A stretch of 42,760 bases of DNA from an uncultured Christensenella sp. (lineage in GTDB: Bacteria > Bacillota > Clostridia > Christensenellales > DTU072): assembly GCA_905210905.1 (NCBI GenBank), contig CAJLYQ010000010.1, forward strand, positions 1 to 42,760. Direction: 5' to 3'. The translations under genes were made by a program, and so were the position numbers. Below, piece after piece: positions 8,301-16,241 of the stretch. How positions within the stretch are numbered: the first letter of the stretch is position 1; each line of letters starts with the position of its first letter. The notes beneath the pieces were generated by a model that did no database searches, had not been told where the DNA came from, and was given only the letters and a program-made list of their open reading frames with translations.

Positions 8301-10921
8301 CCTATTATGCGGCTATCGAAATCGAAATGGGCAGCGGTACGAGATTCGTTACCGACAGTTACGTCGAAGGTACCGTATCTCTTGCGGCGTTCAACTGCCT
8401 GACGATAGACTACACGGAATACAACTCGGCTTCCACCGGCGACAAAATCGTAAGCGGCGTATCCTTATATAATATATCGACCGCGCTCGACAACGAAAGC
8501 AAGAAGTTCGACAACGGTTACTATTCCAAGATCGATTATAAAGAAACCAAAGAAGATCAGTTCACCGACGGTAAACTTTCCGGAATGGGAACTACGTCCA
8601 ACTGGACGTCCTCTCTCGTAAGCAACAAGTTCGAAGACGCTCCGAAGAACGTAACGTTCAACAAGGCGACGAGAACTCTCAGTTGGGACACCGCCGAAAA
8701 GTACACTGCGGTCAGCGACAGCAAACTCGAAAAGAAGAGTGCGGACAAGTACGAAATCTGGATGAAGTACACCGACGAAAAAGATAAATCGGTAGAAAAA
8801 ATCTTCGACGTAGTAAACGGCGACGTAGTAAGTTATACTTTCGAAGAAGCGTACTGGGCGGACAAAGTCAACACGAGTTTTGCAGTTAAAGCGATAGCGG
8901 ACGACGGAGTTTCTTCGTTAAGCACCTATACGTCCAACGGACTCGGCAACGCGGAAGGATCGGTTTATCCGACAACCAAAGACGGAATTAGCGAAGCCAA
9001 AGCGAAAGCGGGTACCATACTTGCGTCTAACGCGGAAGCGTTCGGCGACGCAACCGTAGACGGAATAAACTACGTTTCGCCTTACAAGACGGTAATGAAA
9101 CTTACGTCTTCGTATAACAGCGTGTTGTCCGTAAGCAGTAAGACGCTCAGCGGCGGACTTTCTTCCGGCGAATACTATAAGATAAGCGTTTGGGTTAAGA
9201 CCGAACCCGACACGAAAGCGAGCATAACGCTCACCGACACCAGCGGCGCGTTGCAGGCAAGCACCAACGACAGCCAACTCGGTTTCGTACAAATCGACAC
9301 CGACGGTAAATGGGAAGAATATTGCATTTACGTAAAAACCGGTAATTTCAGCGCGAAAATGGCGATCAGATATTCTATCGGTAATCCTTATGCGAAAACT
9401 CAGACCAGAGCCGTAGACGCGGACAAGAAGAGCGCGTATATGCTCGAAGATCTCAGCAAAGGTAACGCGTACTTCGACGCCGTAAGAGTTACTTCGATAG
9501 GAGAAGAAGAATACGCGGCTGCGGTGGAACTCGACAACAACAAAGCAAGCGCTAAGTATGCGTATGCTAACCACGAAGTCGTTTATCCCGGCGTTAAGTA
9601 CTACATTTACACGATGCAGTACACGATGGATTCGTTCGACGTAAGCACCGAACCGTCCTCTACCAGCGTAGACAACGAAAAGAAAGGTAACACTCCGTCT
9701 AACTACGAATGGGGTTACGACAAGAACCTGACTTCCACCGGTGCAAACGCTATTTACGGCGTGTTCAACTACGAATCCAAAGACACCGACGAAAGAATGG
9801 CTACCGCTATCAAGAACCTGTATTCGTATAACGATACTTCGTCGGACGACGACTATACCGTTTACGCCCTTAAAGAAGCGTTCAAACAGGCTTACGGCGA
9901 CGCGTTGAAGATCAACGACAAAACCGTAGACAACTGGGAAGAAAGCGACTGGAACGCGTTCATTAAAGAATTCCTTTCGATCGAAAGCGAAGACGGTTAT
10001 GACGGCGGAGCAAACGTTCTCGCTATGAGCAACAAACTCCAAAGCGGTTTTGCGCAACATTATTCGGTAAGTTCTAGTTATAACTATACCGCTAAGGCAG
10101 GAACGTACGCAAAACTCACCTTTACCGCAAGAACGCTTATCGCGGCGATAACCGGTTCGAGCGAAAACGAAGGCGTAAAACAATATACGTACAGTGCGGA
10201 CAATGCGTTCGGCGAACTCAGAGTAACTCCTTCTTCGTCCAAAGACGACACCGTAAGAGTGAAGATCAGTTCTAAACAGTACGGAAAGAACGGACTTTAC
10301 GACGACGTAACGTACACTGTATACCTTTACAACCCGACGACGAGCGATAACACCGTAAACTGGGCGTTCTATCTCGGCGACGAAAAGGGTAAGGATACCA
10401 AAGAAGAAGACTGGTACGCTCAGTACCTCATAGGTCTTATGGCAATCGACCTTGTAAGCGTGGAAAGCGCAACCAAGGACGAATACGACGAAGCGGTAGC
10501 CGCTGCCAAAGGCGACAACGCTAAAGTTTATACCTACGAATACACCGAAAAGAAAGCCGACGACAGCGATGACGACGACGATACCGACGACGAGGACAAA
10601 GACAAAGAATCGTTCTGGGACAGACTTGTCAAGAACGAATACTTCTGGCTGTATATCTCGAGTTTCGTAATCGCACTCGTAATCATTGCGGCAGTAATTG
10701 CGGTACTCGTTACCAGATGGAAGAAGAAACATCCGAAGGAAGTAGTCGTTGAAAACGTGGCGAAAACGGAAAAAGACGTAAAAGTCGTACCGCCTGCGCC
10801 GCAAGTAAAAGAAGACGCTCTCGAAATGGACGAATACGTTGACGAACCGCAAAAAGCGAACTACGTACAACGCGTCAACAAAAATAAGTCCAGAAAGAAC
10901 AGAAAAAACGGTAAAAAATAA
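5390..10921 (+). CDS. Giant modular surface lipoprotein with C-terminal membrane anchor
   Basis: 1843 residues. The signal peptide ends in lipobox LLAC (Cys24). About five degenerate beta-sandwich-like modules follow. Their shared signatures are an aromatic strand (YYKISVWVKT near 1262), a G-x-W-x-x-Y strand (near 231, 954, 1305; N-E-W-Q-K near 734) and a closing FD-type motif (near 281, 774, 1000, 1358, 1683), as in galactose-binding or CBM-like folds. Residues 141-152 form a canonical EF-hand loop. An Asp-rich stretch (about 1724-1740) precedes a transmembrane helix (about 1752-1777) and a basic cytoplasmic tail. Both ends would therefore be membrane-associated. Codon use favours GAC, AAC, TTC and AAG, suggesting high expression. 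A sugar-binding or scaffolding role at the surface is inference; I cannot name the family. Confidence 0.85.
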   Translation: MKKKFLSLFTVIVALLLAVALLACEDYNKDEDKTDDAAKTTYTHTITNGTFYDVSTTATANNGDKAVLDKVNNWTRTSGSLSSDKGGQGGVFVSAIDLAKKENFDVLAGKYFEVSPDTEAGKAGFKMSYPGVDKHTPMVNDLDKDGQIQRDENDEVKKKREDTNALVVASVQQAGSVYASSSTATLAANSRYLLQFSVASMVDAEEGDTTKGAWFVVKGDVEYTVKAINTKGKWKTYYLFIETNKTNSMSISVELWLGYGPKTGSTSSYATDGKDIYATKGIALFDNVLCEKVDDDKLATAIASEENVATYTGYVYDENAEAVDNFAAFKANIASEKDALGQKYVTAKSAYYLSNPDMELRNKPTSYTTNSYRKYFYTFRENYNSENLKKYSITSSSKTDNGYYGSVDVSKLYNTPAEDAKLDEFKDNYSSISDFSDFNAMSYTDWRDKVMKDANHNLSKMDEQYVMMIYNNELKSNTISTNENIVIDSNKYYVISVWAYVWAKEYTRGGNTYFYPEYKDTTKDKAPVDPLDKDNKKLTEAQIKIYNSVVALVNENESEGKIFHGYKTLSAKEREDFKGFDVQAAKDALKDYLYAGNETLKTDVANWIRGILGEGADFDVNGMDETFYFFYLKELVDGKIEGKTAPANLTNETNKAHVNTLYWSERITNVDEYNTAKTKVDEYEKDKKDWDAKESDYNNKWSTWTAANPNGPYATVNLTGVESVKDKDQKTTVRNEWQKLMFYVKGNQLSKRNLKLEMSMGKGTDASTYMIGGAFFDSINVKEYATEEAARADGVAAGISWEVLADIDTDASNTDFGGLTGDKKPEELTDAEKETIISNWEANAADGTASGDKNSVNVTVTDAEMDSVTIGGTKKYLYALNYTNAKPTASTLTYKGDEFMEILPNKFYRLAFLVKTDDKVSSDLGITIKLVTGKDKDDLSVLNTSNNVTKYTTKGEWKEVVYYICGDLVDTYYAAIEIEMGSGTRFVTDSYVEGTVSLAAFNCLTIDYTEYNSASTGDKIVSGVSLYNISTALDNESKKFDNGYYSKIDYKETKEDQFTDGKLSGMGTTSNWTSSLVSNKFEDAPKNVTFNKATRTLSWDTAEKYTAVSDSKLEKKSADKYEIWMKYTDEKDKSVEKIFDVVNGDVVSYTFEEAYWADKVNTSFAVKAIADDGVSSLSTYTSNGLGNAEGSVYPTTKDGISEAKAKAGTILASNAEAFGDATVDGINYVSPYKTVMKLTSSYNSVLSVSSKTLSGGLSSGEYYKISVWVKTEPDTKASITLTDTSGALQASTNDSQLGFVQIDTDGKWEEYCIYVKTGNFSAKMAIRYSIGNPYAKTQTRAVDADKKSAYMLEDLSKGNAYFDAVRVTSIGEEEYAAAVELDNNKASAKYAYANHEVVYPGVKYYIYTMQYTMDSFDVSTEPSSTSVDNEKKGNTPSNYEWGYDKNLTSTGANAIYGVFNYESKDTDERMATAIKNLYSYNDTSSDDDYTVYALKEAFKQAYGDALKINDKTVDNWEESDWNAFIKEFLSIESEDGYDGGANVLAMSNKLQSGFAQHYSVSSSYNYTAKAGTYAKLTFTARTLIAAITGSSENEGVKQYTYSADNAFGELRVTPSSSKDDTVRVKISSKQYGKNGLYDDVTYTVYLYNPTTSDNTVNWAFYLGDEKGKDTKEEDWYAQYLIGLMAIDLVSVESATKDEYDEAVAAAKGDNAKVYTYEYTEKKADDSDDDDDTDDEDKDKESFWDRLVKNEYFWLYISSFVIALVIIAAVIAVLVTRWKKKHPKEVVVENVAKTEKDVKVVPPAPQVKEDALEMDEYVDEPQKANYVQRVNKNKSRKNRKNGKK

Positions 10922-10946
10922 TATAATTACCAAGTAACGACTTAAA

Positions 10947-10979
10947 TAAAAAAGCGAGAAGACGATTCTCGCTTTTTTA
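10947..10979 (+). terminator. Intrinsic terminator after the giant lipoprotein gene
   Basis: AAAAAGCGAGAA (10949-10960), loop GACGA, TTCTCGCTTTTTT (10966-10978): a strong 12-bp stem with T tail. Confidence 0.95.
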
Positions 10980-10992
10980 GTATAATCCGCAC

Positions 10993-11043
10993 AAAGCCTT
11001 CCCCTTGGGGGGAAGGTGTCGGCTTTGCCGACGGATGAGGGGT
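10993..11043 (+). repeat. REP-like palindromic repeat A, copy 1
   Basis: Two hairpins in tandem: CCTTCCCC (10998-11005) with GGGGAAGG, then GTCGGC-TTT-GCCGAC, ending GGATGAGGGGT. The same 50-base unit, with one base fewer in the first loop, recurs at 33346-33395 on the same strand. It resembles short palindromic repeats dispersed in gut Clostridia genomes. Confidence 0.9.
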
Positions 11044-11172
11044 AAAGGAGTTTAGCCGATAAATATAAGTTAATGACTTAAATGTATTTCCTTACTTTTT
11101 TAAGCGAAAAAAAAGTAAGAAAAAAATCGGTCGGGCGGCAAAGTGCCTTTGCTCGCATTATAAGTAATTACT
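11044..11172. other. Hairpin-rich intergenic stretch between repeats A and B
   Basis: No gene seen. CTTACTTTTTT (11091-11101) pairs with AAAAAAGTAAG (11109-11119), a T-tailed hairpin in both directions that could act as a bidirectional terminator. GCAAAG-TGC-CTTTGC follows at about 11138-11152. Together with repeats A and B the whole gap looks like a mosaic of small palindromic elements. Confidence 0.6.
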
Positions 11173-11250
11173 TGTGTCGTGTGATAGACTTATACGCGTA
11201 ATACACTCATTGCGATACAGGGATGCAACGTCCCACGTTGCCTGCGTTGA
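11173..11250 (+). repeat. Repeat B, copy 1
   Basis: Starts TGTGTCGTGTGATA and contains the perfect hairpin GCAACGT-CCC-ACGTTGC (11225-11241). Bases 11198-11241 (44 bases) are identical to the reverse complement of 33256-33299. A partial direct copy of its first 30 bases lies at 33413-33441. It ends 14 bases before the promoter of the P-type ATPase gene. Confidence 0.9.
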
Positions 11251-11263
11251 GTATACATTCTGC

Positions 11264-11293
11264 TTGACTTTTATTGCAAAAAAGGATTAAAAT
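11264..11293 (+). promoter_or_regulatory. Probable promoter of the P-type ATPase gene
   Basis: TTGACT (11264-11269) and TAAAAT (11288-11293) with an 18-base spacer. The expected start of transcription, near 11300, is only about two bases before the ATG at 11302, so the transcript may be essentially leaderless. The purine run AAAAGGA at 11280-11286 would then not be in the mRNA. Confidence 0.6.
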
Positions 11294-11301
11294 ATAAGAG
11301 T

Positions 11302-13749
11302 ATGGAAAAGAACGATATCGAAGTAAAAACACCGATAAACGGATTGACGGACGAAGAAGTAGCCGATAGGGTGAGCAGGGGGCTTATCAACGGCGATCAG
11401 AACGTTAAAACAAAAAGCGTGGGGAAGATTTTGTTTTCTAATATATTCACGCTTTTTAATATGATATTCGTTGCTATTGCGGTGATTTTGGTTATTTTTA
11501 CCGATAAAAGCGAAAACGGCGGCAAATACACGGCAAAGGATTTTTCCGACTACGGTTTCGTAATAGTAATGATACTGAATATGCTTATCGGTATCATACA
11601 AGAACTGAAAGCGAAACATACGATTGACAAACTTTCGCTTATATCCGCGCCTAAAGTTACGGTTTTAAGAAACGGAAAAGAGAAAGAAATTGCCGTTAAC
11701 GACATCGTTATGGACGACGTCGTAAGATTAAGCGCAGGCAGGCAAATTTGTGCAGACAGCGTCGTAGTGGACGGTTACGTCGAAGTAAACGAATCGCTCA
11801 TTACCGGAGAACCCGACGCTATACCGAAAAATGTCGGCGACGAACTTCTGAGCGGTAGTTTTATCGTAAGCGGCAAAGCCGATTCGAAAGTTATTCGTAT
11901 AGGAAAAGACAATTACGCGACGAAAATCAGTAGCGGAGCAAAATACATAAAAACGTTTCCGTCGGAAATCCGCGGTACGCTTCTTAAATTTATCCGTTTT
12001 ATGGGTATTCTTATAGTTCCGCTCGGAATTGCGCTTTTCTGCGTAAAATATCTCGTTCAGGGCAACGAACTTATCCCGACCGTTCGTTCGGTTATGGCAA
12101 ACCTTATCGGTCTTATTCCGAGCGGACTGGTTATGCTTACGAGCGCGGTTTTCTGCGTCAGCGTTATCAGACTGGCAAAACACAAAGCGCTTGCGCAGGA
12201 CCTTTACTGCGTGGAAACTCTGGCAAGGGTAAACGTGCTTTGTCTGGACAAAACGGGAACTCTTACCGAAGGCAGTATGCAGGTCGAAGAAGTGATAAGT
12301 TACGACTTCGACGAAACGAACGACGTTCTTAAAGCGATCGTCCTTGCCACCGGCGACAACAACGTCACGGCGGACGCAATAAAAGAATACACCGCCGACG
12401 CCAAACCGTCGTACGAAGTGACGAGAAGTATTCCGTTTTCGTCTAAATATAAGTACAGCGCAATAGAAGTTTCCGGCGAAAAAACCTACGTTTTCGGCGC
12501 GCCCGAGTTCGTAATGAAATCGATTAACGGCAAAACGCAGGATAAAATCAACGAATACGCGCAAAAAGGTATGAGAGTTCTTGCGCTCGTACAAACCGAA
12601 AAGTTCGAAGGAACGAAACTTCCGCGCAAAACCAAACTGCTTGCCCTTGCGGTAATCAGCGACAAAATCAGAAAAGAAGCGCCGGATACACTTAAATTCT
12701 TCGCCGATCAAGGCGTTGCGATTAAGATTATCAGCGGTGACAACCCCGTTACCGTATCCAAAATAGCGGAAAGAGCGGGCGTAAGCGGTTTCGACAGATA
12801 CGTTGACGCAACCACGCTCGAAACGGAAGAACAGATGAGCGCGGCGCTCGACGAGTACGTTATTTTCGGTAGAACCACCCCGGATAAAAAACTGTCGCTT
12901 ATTAAACTTCTCCGTAAAAAAGGCAATACCGTCGCAATGACGGGCGACGGGGTAAACGACGTTCTCGCATTGAGAGAATCCGATTGTTCGATAGCGATGG
13001 CGTCGGGTAGCGACGCGGCGAAAAACGTAAGCCAACTCGTACTTTTGGACAGCAACTTCGCCAACCTGCCGAGAGCGGTTGCCGAAGGAAGAAGAACGAT
13101 AAACAATCTCGAAAGAAGCGCTTCGCTGTATCTCGTGAAAACGATTTACAACTTGCTTTTCGCGTTGATTTTTATGATAATCAAGTCGGATTTGCCGTTC
13201 GAACCGCGGCATATGACCTTTATCGGTATGGTTACCATAGGTATTCCGTCGGTCGTACTTGCGCTGGAACCGAATAAAGAACTTGTCACGGGCAGGTTTT
13301 TCAGGAAAGTTATTTCAAACGCCTTGCCGTCTGCGCTTACCGTCGTTATTTGCGTGGTAGCCGCTACGCTTTCGGCACAAATATTCCCGGGCAGCATAGA
13401 CAAAAGACATTTGTCCACGATTTGTACGATCCTTACCGGATTTATCGGTTTTATGTACATAATAAAGATATCGTATCCGTTCAACGCGTGGCGAATTACT
13501 ATGCTCGTATGCCTTATTTTCTTGTTCGTGGCGGCGTTTTTCGCAAAGTTCAGTTTCGTCGACTTTACTGCGTTTTTCGGACTGACGAGAGATTTTAACA
13601 GAGAAATGATACTGATTATGGCGCCTATAGGCGGTTTAAGCGTGCCGCTGTTTGTAGGAATGACGTATTTGGTAAAATATATAAATAAAAAACTTGCCGA
13701 CAAAAAGTTGAAATTTATCGATAAATTTGACGGCGAAGGAGCGAAATAG
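11302..13749 (+). CDS. Cation-transporting P-type ATPase (CtpE-like)
   Basis: 815 residues, an ATP-driven ion pump of the inner membrane. The N-terminal GLTDEEVADRVSRGLIN and NIFTLFNMIF segments match the CtpE-type HAD P-ATPases of Gram-positive bacteria. The phosphorylated Asp is D316 in DKTGTLTEG. The hinge motif TGDGVNDVLALRESD is near 548, and further membrane helices follow at 610-800. Membrane segment M4 reads IPSGLVMLTS (near 270) in place of the PEGL of Ca2+ pumps, so the ion is uncertain; Mycobacterium CtpE imports Ca2+. The stop codon is followed directly by the mrp ATG, so the two are probably co-transcribed. Confidence 0.9.
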   Translation: MEKNDIEVKTPINGLTDEEVADRVSRGLINGDQNVKTKSVGKILFSNIFTLFNMIFVAIAVILVIFTDKSENGGKYTAKDFSDYGFVIVMILNMLIGIIQELKAKHTIDKLSLISAPKVTVLRNGKEKEIAVNDIVMDDVVRLSAGRQICADSVVVDGYVEVNESLITGEPDAIPKNVGDELLSGSFIVSGKADSKVIRIGKDNYATKISSGAKYIKTFPSEIRGTLLKFIRFMGILIVPLGIALFCVKYLVQGNELIPTVRSVMANLIGLIPSGLVMLTSAVFCVSVIRLAKHKALAQDLYCVETLARVNVLCLDKTGTLTEGSMQVEEVISYDFDETNDVLKAIVLATGDNNVTADAIKEYTADAKPSYEVTRSIPFSSKYKYSAIEVSGEKTYVFGAPEFVMKSINGKTQDKINEYAQKGMRVLALVQTEKFEGTKLPRKTKLLALAVISDKIRKEAPDTLKFFADQGVAIKIISGDNPVTVSKIAERAGVSGFDRYVDATTLETEEQMSAALDEYVIFGRTTPDKKLSLIKLLRKKGNTVAMTGDGVNDVLALRESDCSIAMASGSDAAKNVSQLVLLDSNFANLPRAVAEGRRTINNLERSASLYLVKTIYNLLFALIFMIIKSDLPFEPRHMTFIGMVTIGIPSVVLALEPNKELVTGRFFRKVISNALPSALTVVICVVAATLSAQIFPGSIDKRHLSTICTILTGFIGFMYIIKISYPFNAWRITMLVCLIFLFVAAFFAKFSFVDFTAFFGLTRDFNREMILIMAPIGGLSVPLFVGMTYLVKYINKKLADKKLKFIDKFDGEGAK

Positions 13750-13750
13750 T

Positions 13751-14569
13751 ATGTCGGAATGTACTCACGATTGTTCGACGTGTTCGTCGAAATGCGAAAA
13801 ACCCGAAAGTTTTCTCGAAAAACCTTCGAAATTTTCTAATATAAAAAACGTTATTGCCGTAGTAAGCGGAAAAGGCGGCGTAGGAAAATCTCTTACGACG
13901 GGTTTGCTTGCCTGCGCGGCGAACAGAAAAGGACTTCGTACGGCGGTGCTTGACGCCGATCTTACCGGACCGTCTATCCCTAAAATTTTCGGCGTTCACG
14001 AAAAAGCAACGGGCGACAGCGACGGAATAGACCCCGTTACGACGAAAGACGGCGTTAAAATAATGAGCGTTAACCTTCTTCTCGACGACGAAAGCAGCCC
14101 TGTTATTTGGCGCGGACCGGTTATTGCAGGAGTGGTTAAACAGTTTTGGACGGACGTAAAATGGGGAGACGTGGACGTAATGTTTATCGACTGTCCTCCG
14201 GGAACGGGCGACGTACCCCTTACGGTTTTTCAATCCATTCCGATTAAAGGAATCGTGGTAGTCACAAGTCCGCAAGAACTCGTTTCCATTATCGTGGAAA
14301 AAGCCGTCAATATGGCAAAAATGATGAACGTTCCCGTGTTGGGAGTGGTTCAGAATATGTCCTATTACGAGTGCGACAACTGCGGAAAACGCCATTATAT
14401 CTACGGAAAAAACGACGTAAACGGAACGGCGAAAGCGTTCGGAATAAAATACTCGTGCGAAATGCCTGTTATGCCCGAAGCGGCGAAGAAGTGCGACGAA
14501 GGCAACGTAAACGAACTCGTTTTGCCGGAAATTACGGACTTTTTAAGCAAAATTTATCCCGATGCGTAG
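13751..14569 (+). CDS. Mrp/NBP35-family P-loop ATPase (Fe-S carrier)
   Basis: 272 residues, cytoplasmic. The deviant Walker A GKGGVGKS lies at 40-47. The switch and Walker B regions are DADLTGPS and FIDCPPGTGD. A C-x2-C pair (C208, C211) is the site that bridges a 4Fe-4S cluster between monomers. The N-terminus has four cysteines (4, 8, 11, 15) like the extra cluster site of NBP35. The family assembles and carries Fe-S clusters. I chose the ATG at 13751, not the upstream frame start at 13727, because GAAGGAG (13735-13741) sits just before it and the longer form would overlap the ATPase gene. Its end overlaps the next gene by eight bases. Confidence 0.93.
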   Translation: MSECTHDCSTCSSKCEKPESFLEKPSKFSNIKNVIAVVSGKGGVGKSLTTGLLACAANRKGLRTAVLDADLTGPSIPKIFGVHEKATGDSDGIDPVTTKDGVKIMSVNLLLDDESSPVIWRGPVIAGVVKQFWTDVKWGDVDVMFIDCPPGTGDVPLTVFQSIPIKGIVVVTSPQELVSIIVEKAVNMAKMMNVPVLGVVQNMSYYECDNCGKRHYIYGKNDVNGTAKAFGIKYSCEMPVMPEAAKKCDEGNVNELVLPEITDFLSKIYPDA

Positions 14570-15005
14570 AGAAGAAAAAGCGGCGGAACTCTTTAAGAAA
14601 GGGTACAACTGCGCTCAGGCGGTAGCGGCGGCTTTTTGCGAAGAAACCGGTTTAAGCGAAGAACAAACGGCGAAACTCGTTTCCGGGTTCGGCGGCGGAA
14701 TGGGCAGAATGCGCGAAGTATGCGGCGCGGTAAGCGGAATGGTATTTGTTTTGAGCGCGCTCGAAGGCTACTCCGATCCGAACGAAAAAGACGGAAAAAG
14801 GGATCTTTACGCCACGATACAGCGTCTTGCGGATAAGTTCAAAGAAAAAGAAGGATCGCTTATTTGTCGGGATTTGCTTAAAGGCACGGGCGCGGACGCG
14901 TCCCCCACACCCGACGAAAGAAACGCCGAGTATTACAAAAAGCGTGGTTGCGTCGGTTGCGTCGAATGCGCCGCGGGTATTCTTGACGAATACCTTACAC
15001 GTTAG
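14562..15005 (+). CDS. C_GCAxxG_C_C family redox-type protein
   Basis: 147 residues carrying all the spaced cysteines that name the family: GYNCAQAV (C22), the CGAVSG motif, CRDLL, and the C-terminal GCVGCVECAAG. The family is small, common in anaerobes and thought to be redox-active or cluster-binding; its reaction is not known to me. It overlaps the Mrp/NBP35 gene by eight bases, which points to translational coupling and a shared Fe-S or redox theme. The start ATG lies inside the end of that gene, so its SD must also be within it. Confidence 0.88.
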   Translation: MRREEKAAELFKKGYNCAQAVAAAFCEETGLSEEQTAKLVSGFGGGMGRMREVCGAVSGMVFVLSALEGYSDPNEKDGKRDLYATIQRLADKFKEKEGSLICRDLLKGTGADASPTPDERNAEYYKKRGCVGCVECAAGILDEYLTR

Positions 15006-15020
15006 TTAAGAAAAAGCGTA

Positions 15021-15049
15021 TTGCGGAAAACGAGTATCTATGCTAAAAT
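15021..15049 (+). promoter_or_regulatory. Probable promoter of the PAP2 gene cluster
   Basis: TTGCGG (15021-15026) and TAAAAT (15044-15049) are 17 bases apart. It supports the ATG at 15090 as the PAP2 start, since a longer in-frame form would begin inside the -35 element. Confidence 0.55.
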
Positions 15050-15089
15050 TATACGTGATAAAAATCGTTTTTCGATTGTGAGGTACCTT

Positions 15090-16202
15090 ATGAGGAAAAA
15101 GACTTTAATAGGAATAAGCGTTGCGGTCGTAGCGTTCGTTGCGATTTTGCTCGTCGCTACGTTTTTCGATTTACAAATCAATATAGCGCTCGGTAATGCG
15201 GACAGTTTTTACGGACAGTTTTTCCGTCTGTGGGGCGAAGCGACGGGTTGGATAATCGTTCCTATCGCCGCGGCAATACTGTTAAGAGCGTGCGATAAAT
15301 CGACTAAAATCGGCAAAGCGCTTACCGTTTTATGGGCGATCGTGCTTGTAGCAGGCTGGTTCCTGACCGTAAGATACTTTCTCGAAGAATTCACCGGCGA
15401 CAGTTATATTCCCGGCAAATACGGTTCTCCGTACGGATATCTGACCGTTCATACGGCGTTTTTCGCGCTTATTTTCAGCGCATTGCACGTTTGGGCAGTT
15501 TACCGCGTCAAGAAAGAAACTATATCGAAACTCGTTTATTTGGCTTTGGTTATGCTCATCGCGCTTGCGCTCAGTCAAATAGTAACTACCGTTATGAAAA
15601 ACGTTTGGACTCGTCAGCGTTTCCGCAATCTCGATATCGGCAACGGCGGAACGAGTTCGGAAGGCTTTACGCCGTGGTATAAACCCGGATTAGGTCAAAA
15701 CAAGGAAGCCGCGCTTTATTACGTCGAAGACTCGGCGGGAATGATGAAAAAAGACGCATACAAGTCTTTCCCGAGCGGACACACTTGCGGAGCGGCTATG
15801 TCGTTATGTCTGATCGTGTTGCCGGAAACGTTCGATAAACTCAAAAAATACAAAGTTTGGTTCTGGATCGCACCTATCGTGTATACGGTTCTCGTCGCTA
15901 TATCCAGAATAGTAAACAGAGCGCATTATCTCAGCGACGTACTGTTCGGCGGAACGATAGGCGCGCTCGGAGTATTTGCGGCGATCGGAATAATGAACGC
16001 CGTGAAAAAAGCGGTCGGAAAGAACAACTTCTTTACGGCGGCGGCTGTTGCGTTCGGCGCGACCGAACGATGCGGAGCCGCCGCGCCGACGGAAATCGAA
16101 GAAATTTGCGAGAGCACGGTTTCCGTTTCGTCGGATGAAAAACCGGAAGAAGTAAACGACGAAGAAAACACGGGGAATAACGAGAATAACATCGAGGAGT
16201 AA
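15090..16202 (+). CDS. PAP2-family membrane phosphatase
   Basis: 370 residues with about six membrane helices. The three phosphatase motifs are in order: KNVWTRQRF (motif 1, with R-F where R-P is usual), FPSGH (228-231, with the catalytic His) and SRIVNRAHYLSD (motif 3). Such enzymes dephosphorylate phosphatidate, phosphatidylglycerol phosphate or undecaprenyl pyrophosphate. The C-terminal 50 residues are acidic and probably disordered. The ATG at 15090 has GAGGT five bases upstream. It is followed by an acyl-activating enzyme gene and a lysoplasmalogenase-family gene, which favours a phospholipid substrate, but this is inference. Confidence 0.87.
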   Translation: MRKKTLIGISVAVVAFVAILLVATFFDLQINIALGNADSFYGQFFRLWGEATGWIIVPIAAAILLRACDKSTKIGKALTVLWAIVLVAGWFLTVRYFLEEFTGDSYIPGKYGSPYGYLTVHTAFFALIFSALHVWAVYRVKKETISKLVYLALVMLIALALSQIVTTVMKNVWTRQRFRNLDIGNGGTSSEGFTPWYKPGLGQNKEAALYYVEDSAGMMKKDAYKSFPSGHTCGAAMSLCLIVLPETFDKLKKYKVWFWIAPIVYTVLVAISRIVNRAHYLSDVLFGGTIGALGVFAAIGIMNAVKKAVGKNNFFTAAAVAFGATERCGAAAPTEIEEICESTVSVSSDEKPEEVNDEENTGNNENNIEE

Positions 16203-16241
16203 GCAATTATCCGTTTAGACGAATTGCGTATTTGCGAGTAA

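Noticed and set aside
10980..11300. Possible CRISPR array or insertion sequence from the repeated palindromes
   Set aside because: Repeats are not evenly spaced with unique spacers, there are no cas or transposase genes, and no terminal target duplications could be recognised.
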